A DNA stretch of 64,000 nt from Lepidodermella squamata. Lineage: Eukaryota > Gastrotricha. The stretch is taken from assembly GCA_047495785.1 (NCBI GenBank), contig JBLDXI010000025.1, positions 1,612,001-1,676,000 on the forward strand. The letters are read 5' to 3'. The first letter of the stretch is position 1, and every line of letters begins with the position of its first letter. A program made the position numbers and the translations under genes. This document shows positions 12,695 to 23,490 of the stretch, piece by piece. A model generated the notes under the pieces. The model searched no databases, was not told the origin of the DNA, and saw nothing but the letters and a program-made list of their open reading frames with translations.

Positions 12695-12992
12695 CAGAGT
12701 TTAAAAATACTCATTTCGTTTAAACCCTAAAACGGAAATAACAACGTAATTTCAACTGTCATTTATTAAATAAAGAAGTAAAACATGTGGTTCTCGCGTT
12801 GTATTCAGCTGTCGCAGCAATATATAAAGCTTAACAAAGCATCATTTATTTACCTAAATCTCATCGGGATGCAGATATTAAATATATCTGGATAGTAGAA
12901 AACTATTGCTTGGTCACTTAATTGTTAAATACCACAATCTCATGGATAAAATGTTATAGAAATTCAGTAAAACAACTCGAGAATGTTCAGTT
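12695..12992. other. Short AT-rich spacer
   Basis: About 300 bp upstream of the KLHL20-like start and downstream of tetraspanin 3. Nothing recognisable beyond AT-rich sequence. Confidence 0.4.
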
Positions 12993-13694
12993 TTAAAATG
13001 CATCGTAATGATCACGATTGCGGCAAAGCAGGCAGAGAACAGCGATCAAAGCGAACAACTGGATGAGAGCAAAACCAAGGCCAACTCCGCCAATGATATT
13101 CAGGTTGTCAAAGAATAATTCGTGCAACTTTGCCTGGCAGCCATTAGTGTTAGCGATCGTCGTGGTGTTACATTGGCCAGCAGGGACAGTCGAGTTGCAG
13201 CATGAATTGGGAATAGGCTTGTTAAGATTAGACCAATCAGTGTAGTTGTTAGATCCACAGCACTTGAAAGTTGTTTGGATGTAATCGATCTCATCGTTAG
13301 CTGACGATGGCGTTGAAGTATTGTATTTGCCCATGAAGGTGATGAAATCCTTTTGAATGGCAGCTTCGAAATCAGATTTCATAGCCAGAGCAAGGCAGGC
13401 TCCGACCATTTCGAGAATAAATATCGCTCCACATAGAACAAAGAAAATGCTCAACAGGCACTTGCTTTCTTTGACAGCGCCACAGCAGCCCATGATAGCC
13501 AACAAAAACAGCAGAACGCCGGCAGCAATCAACACAGATGCTGGCACTAGAGTATGTGTTGCTTGCGCGAACTCATTGATGTGGCCGAATGTAACAAAAA
13601 CAGCAATTCCAGCCGCCATCATTGCAATGGCAACAACCACTTGCAGCAGCGACAGTAAAACAACACATGTTTTGTAGCCCCAAGTACAACCCAT
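12993..13694 (-). CDS. Tetraspanin 3 (intronless)
   Basis: Single-exon tetraspanin, 233 residues, starting MGCTWGYKTCVVLLSLLQ. TM1 and TM2 share long blocks with tetraspanin 1 (AIAMMAAGI, HTLVPASVLIAAGVLL), so these two are recent duplicates. The large loop has KCCGSNNYTDW, PNSCC, and further cysteines at GQC and NGC. A CC near the TM2 border (MGCCGAVKESKC) and MGC at the N-terminus are typical juxtamembrane palmitoylation candidates. The C-terminus is CRNRDHYDAF. It is separated from copies 1 and 2 by the KLHL20-like gene. Confidence 0.93.
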   Translation of the reverse strand: MGCTWGYKTCVVLLSLLQVVVAIAMMAAGIAVFVTFGHINEFAQATHTLVPASVLIAAGVLLFLLAIMGCCGAVKESKCLLSIFFVLCGAIFILEMVGACLALAMKSDFEAAIQKDFITFMGKYNTSTPSSANDEIDYIQTTFKCCGSNNYTDWSNLNKPIPNSCCNSTVPAGQCNTTTIANTNGCQAKLHELFFDNLNIIGGVGLGFALIQLFALIAVLCLLCRNRDHYDAF

Positions 13695-14928
13695 TGCAGA
13701 TTTTCGAAGTTAAAATGTACTCAACAATCTACATCAGAAAAATAAATTCACCGTTGGGCCATCATAGGATTAAAAGATGCTACCGAAGAAAAGTCAAGCT
13801 GCGTGTTATAGGGTAATGGAATCAGCTACGCTTCGTTTACTGACCTTTATAAGCCACCATTTGCAAAACAATGAATAATGACAAGAAAAACTGCGATAAT
13901 AGGGCAACTATATTTACAGGCAGAGAAAGGAGAAAGAGGAAAGATTGCATATCAGGATTAATCGCGAGTTTTCCCACTACCCACTACCCACGTTATCAGG
14001 CTTTTCAGCCCAGTGATTCAGCATTCAGCTGAGTTCTGTGTTTCCTTGTTCTTTCCCGAAAAAGACGACCCAGCATCACTAACCCTCTGTAGAAAGTTTT
14101 TAAGGTAAATAAAATGCTTTTATGTTTACATTTAGTTTGAGATAAAACGTAAAACTATAAATTGCTTTTTGCGTTGCGGTGATGACAATAGTTTAAACAC
14201 CCGCGAAAAAAATAACCGGAAAAAGCCAACAAAAAATTGAACCGCGCCGACGGGATGAATATGTCGAGTCTGAAAGTGCGGAAGCATGAAGCATGAGGCC
14301 TTGGTTCCGGCTGAGTACTGGTGCTGATCGTGGGTGTGGAATTGAAAGATTGACTGGTAGTGATCCCTCGGTCAAGCTGTCTCTTGCACTAGAAATTTCA
14401 GAGCTGACTTGAGGCTGTTGTCGGGCATGAAAGGATTATCTTCAGGCTCTTAAAGTGTAGATGGCCTATTTGTACGACATAGGTGTTGCTTTATGCCTTA
14501 CGCAAAGTTTTCCACCTTAACTTAAATTCCTCTGTTCCCTCTTATAGCCTATTTGTAGCTAGTCGCGATGATCTGGTCTAGGTTCGCATTTGAGAACATC
14601 AGTGTTCAAATACTAAGTTGGCGCCCTGGTCAAGATTCGATGATGATTTAGGGCGACAGCGCTCTAATTATGTTAACTTTCAGTAGATTTGACTCGTTAA
14701 TCGCCAATTGTTGGTCGTGTATTACTACGATGTAGCGCCCTTGCTGTCCAAAAATAGTTCCCATATCACCACTGCTGTTGACGGTCTTTCTTTAATTTAA
14801 AAACAGAGAACAATGAATATAACTTTCTATGAGATTTATGCACAGTTTTACCGACGCTGAATCAGCTGTTATCGTCCTCTTCATCCGATGTATGATGTCT
14901 GTTTTGATTCTTTCTAGATCGTTACGCG
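13695..14928. other. Intergenic region between tetraspanin 3 and ZDHHC6 copy 1
   Basis: About 1.2 kb between divergently transcribed genes, so it should contain both promoters. A short direct repeat (cccactacccactaccca, 13974-13991) is present. A pyrimidine tract ending tttctag at 14911-14917 lies 11 nt before the ZDHHC6 ATG and looks like a splice acceptor. No ORF with family marks. Confidence 0.5.
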
Positions 14929-16234
14929 ATGGCGCCTCGTCGGCAGTTGTGCCATTGGGGCCCGATAACTGCGTTGACAATAATTGGAACAGTGTCAGTT
15001 GTCACACATGGAGTTTTCCTGGCTACTCATCCATTCAGCCCGTTTTACCAGTCGCCTATCGACCACCTATCATCATGGGATATCATTTGCGGCCTTTTAG
15101 AGTACGGATTGTACGTGGTTTGGCATTTCGCCATTCTGGGAAATTACTTCAAGGCGGCGTTCTTGGGCCCAGGCTTCGTACCTCTCAATTGGCACCCATC
15201 TAACTCAGATCATAAAAAATATCTCCAATTCTGTGAAGCATGCAAAGGCTACAAACCTCCCAGAGCTCATCACTGCCGCCGATGTGAGCGTTGTGTTATG
15301 AAAATGGATCATCATTGGTAATACATTGATTATATTTTGAACTTTCGGCATTGAACTATTACTATTTAGTCCCTGGATCAATGCGTGCACCGGACATCGA
15401 AATCAAGCCAACTTCATATATTTCCTGCTGTTCTGTCCGATGGGCTGCTTCCACAGTCTGCTGCATCTCGTACCTGTTATTTATCACTTTTTCTACGCTG
15501 ACTGGTATTACACTCACGAACCTGAGATTTTCATGCAACTCGTCCGCATTCCATGGTGGTTTTTCATTGCCATATTTTTGGCGACAGGCCTAGCTGTCGG
15601 AGTTATTGGCGCTGTTGGTTCACTCTTCGTCGTTCAATTCCGCCAGGCCATCAGAAACAAAACATCAATCGAAGAGTACATCATCAGTAAAGCCGAATGG
15701 ATCCGCGAAAGAGCCGATAACACTGAAAGCCCTTACCCGGACTTCATTTTCCCTTACGATTTAGGCTGGAAGCAAAATCTCGCCGAAGTATTTTGCAAAA
15801 ACCCATCGCCTGATTATCTAGGCTGGCCTTTGAAGGAGGGTTGCACGCCATTTGATTTCACGATCGAACAGCTTCGGCAAAAACGGGTTAAACGCGACAG
15901 GGCTACTCCGTTTCAAATTGTTGCGAATTACAACGGAGCTTGGCTGCCTGTTTTCACATTCGGCTGGAGAACGGCTTGCTGCCCGCCCTGGCCTGATGAA
16001 CCTATGCTGAAGCTGCGGCCGGGCGATGTCGTCAATGTGACCCGGGCTCGTGGTAAATGGTTTTACGGCGAACTGGTCTATTGCCGCGATCCTGAGACTG
16101 GTAAAACCATTGAGGTGGAGAAAAGGCAGCGCGGTTGGTTCCCGGAGGGAAGTGCCCGGTTAGCTGTCTACGCTGACGAGCCACAACAAGCCGATGACGG
16201 CGATGAAGCTGCTGGTCATAAAAAAGCCGAGTAA
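14929..16234 (+). CDS. ZDHHC6: ZDHHC6-like palmitoyltransferase, copy 1
   Basis: ER protein S-acyltransferase that moves palmitate from CoA to cysteines. Two exons, 14929-15317 and 15370-16234; 417 residues. The 52-bp intron splits the catalytic cysteine codon, so reading through gives HHW but splicing gives DHHCPWINACTGHRN. The cysteine-rich zinc domain is intact (FCEACKGYKPPRAHHCRRC). Four TM segments, then the ZDHHC6-specific TSIEEYI, GWPLKEGC and TIEQLRQK blocks, and a C-terminal SH3-like domain (NYNGAWLPVF..GWFPEGSA). The final residues KKAE form a KKxx ER-retrieval signal, as expected of this ER enzyme (human ZDHHC6 ends KKNR). Known targets of the family include calnexin and IP3 receptor. 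An AATAAA lies at 16455. Confidence 0.95.
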
Positions 16235-16454
16235 TTTTTGTAGCAAAATTATTCCAGAGTAAATCAAATCTTGAAGAGCCTTCTTAGTCCATGCTCATTT
16301 AAATCCTGCTTTTAGTACCTTTCCTTTATTTGCTTGTTGTGAACAAAACAATTTTTTGTCCTGGGACACTTCGATTGATATCACTTATTCTTATTTGGTT
16401 GTGATGAAATGACGAGACACGTTTTGTTTATATTATCAATTTTGGAGAAATGTG

Positions 16455-16460
16455 AATAAA
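16455..16460 (+). terminator. Polyadenylation signal of ZDHHC6 copy 1
   Basis: AATAAA about 220 bp after the stop codon, the first perfect hexamer on this strand after the gene. Confidence 0.5.
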
Positions 16461-16881
16461 AGACAGAAGAAAAGTGGCTTTTTCATTGCATAGGCCCAGA
16501 ATGTTTCCCGCAGCAAAATTCTTCGCAGCGGTAGCACTATTCTACTAAAACCCGTTTTTTTCGGCTAAAGTTAGCGTTGACTTATTTTTGAGCAAGTGAC
16601 GAGAACGCAAGGCATGAACAGCGGGCAACAAAGCCACAATTGTTGATACGCGGTAAACAATAAACATAGCGCGCGATGAGTCACGGGACCCGCTTTTGTT
16701 GTATGAGTAATAATGCATATATTACTCACAAGATGTGCTTTACGCTTAAGGCTTGAGAGCCGTTCAAATAGTAAGCGAACGAACCCCAACACATTCACGC
16801 TCATTTTCCCCGTAGATGAAAAGCTAAGCTACAGCATTAGCCATTCATATATCCTCTTTTGCTTAACATAAAACCGCAACC
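16461..16881. other. Spacer between the ZDHHC6 copies
   Basis: About 420 bp with no recognisable gene; it must contain the promoter of copy 2. A 77-codon antisense ORF has no features. Confidence 0.45.
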
Positions 16882-18238
16882 ATGTTCGCAGGCAGCATGG
16901 CGATTTTCAATCAACTCCTGCACCCGGTGCCCATAATTGCAATTAGCGTGATAGCGGTTATTTCAACGTTCGCGCAATTAGCCATCTTGGAGGCGCACTC
17001 GTTCGGCTTATTCGGCGATAAATGGCCGTTTTTCAGAGGGGAAGCAGACGGATTCGCGGTAATTAAGGCGGCGCTGGCTTATGCCGCCTTCATCTTTTGG
17101 CCCATATGTGCCATGTTCAGCTATTTCCGAGCAGCATTTGGCGGGCCTGGCTACGTGCCGCTGCGATGGAGGCCGGAAAGTCCCATTTACGAGCCGTATT
17201 TGCAGTATTGCGATAAATGTCTTGGATTCAAACCGCCAAGAGCGCATCATTGCCGAAAATGTCAAAGATGCGTTGTGAAAATGGATCATCATTGGTTAGT
17301 CTGCGAAAGATTGATTAAAAATTAAACTGACTGAAATTTTAATTTTCCACAGCCCTTGGATAAGCACATGCGTTGGCGCAAAAAATCAGGCATCATTCAT
17401 ATACTTTTTGATATTCTGCCCGCTGGGATGTATTCATGCGTTAAGCTACTTTCTACCCTTCCAGTATCAACTACTTTACATCCATTGGTACTACGAAAAT
17501 GACTACGATACGTTTTTGAAGCTTTACCACAATCCTTACTGGTACATCATTGGGCTGTTCCTCTCGACGGGTATGGCTTTGGGAGTCATTATATCTGTCG
17601 GAGGGCTGTTCATGATCCAGTTGAGACAAGCTATGACCAACACAACGTCAATCGAATATTTCATTATTAAAAAGGCGAATGCAATCAGAGACAGACAAAC
17701 TGCTGAAATCAACAAAGGATTGGATGTTCCACAGGAGGAGCGATATCCTAATTTCGTTTTTCCTTACAATGTATCAGTTCGCGAGAATTTGAAGCAAGTT
17801 TTCATTCATGGCTATCGCGATAACGGCAACTTTTTCGCCTGGCCTCTTCGGCCAGGTTGCCAAGCGTTTGATTTGACGATGGAGCAGCTACGTCAGAAAA
17901 AAGCGAAACGAGACAACGCCATGTCGTATCAAGTCACGCAGAGGTATGACGGGAAATGGTGCCCGATATTAGCGTACGGTTGGCGGATTGCTTGTCCACC
18001 TGTAATGTTCATCGAAAGACGGCTTCAGGTTGAGCCTGGCGATATCGTTGTAGTAACGAGATGGCGAGGTCAGTGGATCTACGGTGAGCTTATTCCGCAG
18101 CATTTGAATGGAATGTTGCAGGAAAGCGGACAAGGGCAAAGAGGTTGGATCCCGATAGGCTGTGCCAAACTTATGCCATCTGATTTTGCGATCACTTCCC
18201 ACAACGGGAATGTTGACAGCCGGGCCAAATTCGAATAA
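16882..18238 (+). CDS. ZDHHC6: ZDHHC6-like palmitoyltransferase, copy 2
   Basis: Tandem paralogue of the preceding gene, 432 residues, exons 16882-17294 and 17353-18238. The intron again interrupts the active-site cysteine codon at the same base, giving DHHCPWISTCVGAKNQ after splicing. The zinc-binding cysteines and histidines are complete (YCDKCLGFKPPRAHHCRKCQRC). TM segments, TSIEYFI, FAWPLRPGC, TMEQLRQK and a terminal SH3-like domain (RYDGKWCPI..GWIPIGCA) follow. Differences from copy 1: the usual Asn around the active site is Ser/Thr (WIST), and the tail ends RAKFE, which lacks a true KKxx signal. It may therefore act at a different compartment. Likely active; substrates unknown. Confidence 0.94.
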
Positions 18239-18313
18239 CTTTTCCACACGAACATTCCACGAACATTCCACATAAATTCTTCGTTACAGTAATGAAACTA
18301 GGATATGGATTGA

Positions 18314-18319
18314 AATAAA
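18314..18319 (+). terminator. Polyadenylation signal of ZDHHC6 copy 2
   Basis: AATAAA about 75 bp after the stop codon (tgaaataaag). Confidence 0.55.
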
Positions 18320-19092
18320 GCTATTAAATTGCCTAATGCTTTTTTTAGGCATTTTTGGAAATTTGTATTCGCTTATCACTTTTTCTTCTTGAAGCAATCG
18401 GAAATGTAGCGAAATGGAACATTTGCCAACCTCTATGCGATAGGAATGATAAGACTGTCGCTTGAATGTATACTGTAAAGTCGATACAACTTTGACCTGC
18501 CAGAGCCAAAAGACCTGAGCATACGCGGGATAAGCATCAGCTCCTCAGCCCACGGACATCTGCCGGTTTCGGTCAATAGCTATGAAGAAGATACTTCGAT
18601 CTATAAATAGAATAATCAGTGGACCAACGTCGCCGAGATTTTGTGGCGTATCAATTTTTCGATTTTGCATCTGCATATTTTCAGATACTAAACACTTATC
18701 TACTATTAATTATCTATTAAATATCTATTAATAAACACCTGCAGTCTAAATCCGAGGCCTTCAATAAGGGAGCTAATAACATGGAAATTTAGGCCCAGTC
18801 AACCGAATCATTTAGGTTGAAAGTTCCTGTCTAACAAGAGGGCATCCTAAAATCAGAGAGCCATCTATGGTGCATAAGTGGATAAAATTCACCAGGTCAT
18901 CCATAAGGTGAAAAATTAGGTACAGTGAAAAGCAATCGAAGAATTACTCGTTGAAGCGTACACAAGCAAATTGCCGGACGCCATTCAATTACTAGCTATC
19001 TTTTGGGCTCGCTCCAGCATGAAATTAGCCACGATCCGTTGTAAATGCGGCTCTATTGCTTGCCAGCTTTAACGTAAGAAGCATTTGTCGAA
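18320..19092. other. Intergenic region upstream of receptor 4
   Basis: About 770 bp with no gene recognised. A tandem AT repeat of the type tctattaa(a/t) occurs near 18700-18735. The receptor 4 promoter must be here. Confidence 0.45.
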
Positions 19093-21090
19093 ATGATGCT
19101 CCATCAAATTACGCTCGTTTTAGTCCACGCCTTAATAGCGTGTAACCCATCGGTCGGCGCTTGTAATGCGACGGAGGATGATGTCTACAGCTACGTTTTC
19201 CAAAATGAATCAGAATGGAAGTTAATGAGACCACGAAAATATCATAAAATCCCAGTTCAAGTTGGATTGCGGCTTCGTATGTTCAACCTGAGACGAGTGG
19301 TATGTTAGGCATTAACATTCGATTCCCCAAAATAAAAAATGTCTATGCAGAATGAGCACGAAAGGACGATCTTCATCCATGGCTATCTAACTGTAGTGAG
19401 TTTATCCATTTTCGAAGTCGATTGCTCCAACAATAAGCCAATTAACAACTCCTATACACTAGGTGTGGGTAAATGCATTCATCCGCTGGAAAGATATCTC
19501 GCCTATAAACTGTATCGAGAAGATTATGGTTGATTTTAGAAAGGTTTGGCTCCCAGAACTAACTTGGCTTACCGGTGGTCATCAAATAATGTTTGTGCAT
19601 CCGCCCGAGCTGTTTGAAGCATATCATATTTCAAGCTGTTTGATATAGAGATTCTTCGAAGGATGAGACGGATGATGTTACAGAGCGGCTTGCAGAAACA
19701 CCACCAATGAAAGTAGCAATTAAGGCGAGTGGAATTCATGAAATGTATCCGACGGGCCTGATTTCCGGTCGATGTGAGATTGATCTGACCCTGTTTCCTT
19801 ACGACAGACAGGTTCGTTGCAGTGCTATTTCCAAACCTGTCTTGAACCTCGTTTGCAGATTTGCCGAGTCATGCTGGGAAGCATCTTTCATCAAGTTGAA
19901 CGGCTTCAATTAACTCTACTAAATTATTCCTTCCAATTCGCGCCTCATCAATTTAAGCAGAACGACATTTGGGCTAATATTGAAAACATGTCTGAAATAG
20001 TTCCCTATATGGACCCGGACACAAACGAAACTTATCATAGGGTAAGATAGCGATCAGAAAAACGTTAATTGTGTATACTCCTTCGTTAGTTCAGGCGGTA
20101 TTTTCCCTGCTCTTGGCCAGAAAGCCTCGCTTTTACGAAGTTAATATTGTATTCCCCAGCATCATTATATCCTTAGTCGAACTTGTCGTTTTCATACTGC
20201 CGGTGAGTTATTTGCGATTGAGACCGTTAAATCTTTAATTCTACATTGTCTCAGATTCACGAAGTGAGCAAGGTCCACATGTCTCTGACGTGTCTTCTTG
20301 CCTACACGTTCTTCCAAGTAAATTGTCATATATCCCACCATGAGAAATGTATAAGCTTTTTCTTTATCAGGACATTATCCTTGAAGAAATTCCGAAGTCA
20401 TCTGATAGTATTCCCCTACTATCGCTGTTTATAGACTTGCAAATGTGCTACATTGGAAGCATAGCTTTGTTAGGGGAAGGCATGGTCTTCTTTTTACTCC
20501 GTCAGAGTAATCTAAATAAGGTGAGAAGTCGAAAAAACTCAAACTTGATCGAATTAAGTTGCCAGTTTTAGAATGCTCCTCCTGAATGGCTCTTCGCCTT
20601 TTGCCAAAACATAGGAACGCTGCTGTTCCTTAACTGTGATTCATCCACCCGACGATTTCATCAAAAAGTGCTGTCAGCCAACGCGGAAATGGAGCAATTG
20701 AAGATGCAGAAGATGATTGCATCATCTCGACGTGGCAGCTTTGCCGCGGCTTTACATCGATTGATGGGCAATTTGGAACGTCCAGTTGAAAATAGGCCGG
20801 ATACTTTGGATATCTCTCAACAATTCGATCAAAAGATGTCATCGCAGCAGGTTTCCAGTGTAACTGCAGAATTTCAAGGAGACAAGCCGGTAGAAGTCCG
20901 TGGAGATCGCAGCAGTGTTTCAAGCGATACAGCGTTGTGTGCTCGCGATATGTGGGTTCTGATGGCGGAAACTCTTGAGAGGATCAACATGATACTGTAC
21001 GCTGTAATGACCATCATAACGCCTGTCGTTATCTTCACCTACTCGCCGAACCAAAAATCGCTGACGAAAATGGGGACCTCAACAATTTGA
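19093..21090 (+). CDS. Cys-loop ligand-gated ion channel subunit 4
   Basis: Plus-strand member of the same receptor family. The start at 19093 opens a signal peptide (MMLHQITLVLVHALIAC). Exons read: LMRPRKYHKIPVQVGLRLRMFNLRRV; NEHERTIFIHGYLTV; VWVNAFIRWKD..WLPELTWLTGG; IDSSKDETDD..Cys-loop CEIDLTLFPYDRQIC; then M1 (PSIIISLVELVVFILP), M2 (KVHMSLTCLLAYTFF), M3 and a long M3-M4 loop, ending after an M4-like ILYAVMTIITPVVIF. The segment after the Cys-loop has lost the SWNYPxTMQ motif shared by the other copies and reads RVMLGSIFHQVER. Pore: His 2', Leu 9', Glu 20', no GEK in the linker. No vicinal cysteines in loop C (PYMDPDTNETYHR). Confidence 0.85.
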
Positions 21091-21388
21091 ATTTAATTTT
21101 TCTGAAACTTGACACCATTTTGCCCATAACTTTTTTATGTCGGCTTTATCTCTCTGTTAGTATCTCTTTTAAGGTGTTCTATTGTGTTCATGCTTTTGTG
21201 CTTTAATCATGCTTTGATTATTGGGGAATTAAATTCGCCATTCGTGCATCGTTACATGGTCATCAGCGCTCAAATCAGGCTTGAATAAAACCTAATGCCT
21301 CAATGCATCCTTTAGTGGACAATAAAAACCTTAATGTAAATCGCGCTAATTTTTGCCACAAACCATTACATCAAGATATTACTGCAAA
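21091..21388. other. Spacer between receptors 4 and 5
   Basis: About 300 bp, AT-rich, with AATAAA-like sequences near 21285 (gaataaaacc) and 21321 (acaataaaaacc). No gene. Confidence 0.45.
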
Positions 21389-23372
21389 ATGTATCTCCTC
21401 TGCTACGCTGTCCTTGCGATGTTGACCTTAATCATCCACTCGTTCGTGTTTAAAAATACAACCGATCGAATGCCAATTGGAAATTCATCCTTTCAAGATC
21501 CGATGTGCGCATATGAAAGTATGAAAAGTTAATACCTTTATTGCTAATTCTCATTTTATTTGAATTGCAGATATTTCAGCCATTACGGAAGATGAAACTC
21601 ACGCATTTGTGTTCTCAGATTATAAAAACATAGGAATGCGCCCGACAAGAAACGCATCGTCACCAGTCAAAGTATACCTTCGAATGAAGCTTCATGGCAT
21701 TCGTGAATTTGTAAGAAACTCAGTTCTTTTGTCACGTTTCATCATTTTGTTTTGCCATCAACTCTCAGAACGAACGCGAAAGTACAATAAAACTTCATGG
21801 ATTTCTAACAATCGTAAAGTTTGACGGTAAATCAATTATGAGTTCAGTTTTGAATGATTTTCAGACATGGAAAAACGAGTATTTGAGATGGGCTCGAAAA
21901 TATCCGTATCAATGCATCGATCAGCTCGTTGTTGATGCCAAAGAAATGTGGATTCCTGATGTTATTTGGCTCACAGGGGTCGGAAATACAGAGTAAGATA
22001 AGGTTTCTTTTGAATTATAACTCTTTACAGCTTTTTTACTAACAGGACCAGCTCAGTTATGAGAACAAAGAGAGCGACTTTAAAACGAACTGGCCAGGCA
22101 GAAATATATCAAATTGGGGATATCTTAGGCGAATGCCACATGGATCTCAGCCTATTTCCATTCGATACCCAGGTCAGTGGGTTGTATTATACATTTGTTA
22201 TGCATTGAGGGTAAAACTGTGCAGAGATGCGAAATTCGGATGGAAAGCTGGAACTATCCCTCAACGATGCAGAAATTCGAAGCGATGAAAGATCCTTTCC
22301 AAATTGTTGAGAATCTCTGGGTCGATAATGAGCTTTGGTCTATTATTGACCGTCATGTAGAGGTCGGAAGTTTCAATTACAATCCCGCAAGTCCTCTCAA
22401 ATTTGATCGTGTAAGTGCTTCTATTTAGACAAAAATGATGAGATAAACATTTGTGCGTACATCAGGCTAATTTCTACCTACTTTTGCGCCGAAAAACTTT
22501 GTTTTATCACGTGAATATCATCCTTCCAAGTATTATCATCGCTGCCGTTGAACTCGTAGTTTTCGTATTACCGGTAATCTCTTAATTTTCTTGCATCTCA
22601 ATGTTTCAAGTGTTCTACAGATCCAAGAAGTCAGCAAAGTCCACATGTCATTCACATGTCTACTTGCGTATTCCTTTTTCCAAAACATGATTCTGTCCGA
22701 AATTCCGAAATCTTCCCACGAAATCCCTCTTCTGTCACTATTCATCGATCTTCAAATCGCTTACATCGGCGTCATTGCTCTACTAGGGGAGGGCGTTGTG
22801 TTCTTCTTCTTGAGACAGGCCAATTTGAACAAGGTACGCTTTTTGTATTGATTTTCAAATTTTCAAACGAATGATTGCGACAGAATGCACCTCCTTATGC
22901 TCTATTCTGTATTGCTCGATCAATGGGAACTGTTTTGTTTTTCGACTTTGGCCGCCAGAGAATGTACCAGCAAAACCCGAGAAAATCCGGCAGCAACATC
23001 CCACCAAAGTATCAGGATTCCCGGCGTAGAAGCAGCCTGAAAGATTTCATACAAGCCATACTCGGAACCTCTAAAAACCTTGACCGACCTGTCGTAACGC
23101 GATGCAGTAGCAGTAATTACCCCTCTGCGTTTGCACACAACCCTCTTGCAACCCAAGCTGATAAGGTCAATGCTGCAGTGGAAGCCATTGGCGATAAACT
23201 GTCACCGCGGGAGCAATGGGTCTATGTTGCGGAGGTCTTAGAACGCGTCAATATGTGGTTGTACGCAGCTGCTACCTTCCTGACACCCGCAATCATGTTC
23301 ACCTGCTTGCCTCCGGCTAAAAGTCTCAATAAAGCAAATACTACCTTCGATGGCCACTATTCTAAAATCTGA
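21389..23372 (+). CDS. Cys-loop ligand-gated ion channel subunit 5
   Basis: Tandem neighbour of receptor 4. The start at 21389 gives a hydrophobic leader (MYLLCYAVLAMLTLIIHS). Exons carry GMRPTRNASSPVKVYLRMK; NERESTIKLHGFLTI; TWKNEYLRWA..MWIPDVIWLTG; Cys-loop CHMDLSLFPFDTQRC with 13 spaced residues; SWNYPSTMQKF; M1 PSIIIAAVELVVFVLP; M2 KVHMSFTCLLAYSFF; EIPKSSHEIPLLS; M3; and a final exon with the cytoplasmic loop and M4 (VNMWLYAAATFLTPAIMF). Pore features match subunits 2 and 4 (His 2', Leu 9', Glu 20'). No adjacent cysteines in loop C (GSFNYNPASPLKFD). Probably hetero-oligomerises with its paralogues, but this is inference. Confidence 0.88.
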
Positions 23373-23490
23373 GCTACGGCAAATGCCGCACCAAAACCTC
23401 TACGTTTATTATTTGTGACTTGTGTTATCATGTTGGCAAGCTGTTATTGATACATATTAAATCGCATTAAAATGAGTGTTGTCAGACCTG

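Noticed and set aside
15301-15321. Apparent loss of the DHHC cysteine (HHW) in both DHHC genes
   Set aside because: The tryptophan codon is an artefact of reading into the intron; splicing at the GT inside TGG restores cysteine in both copies.
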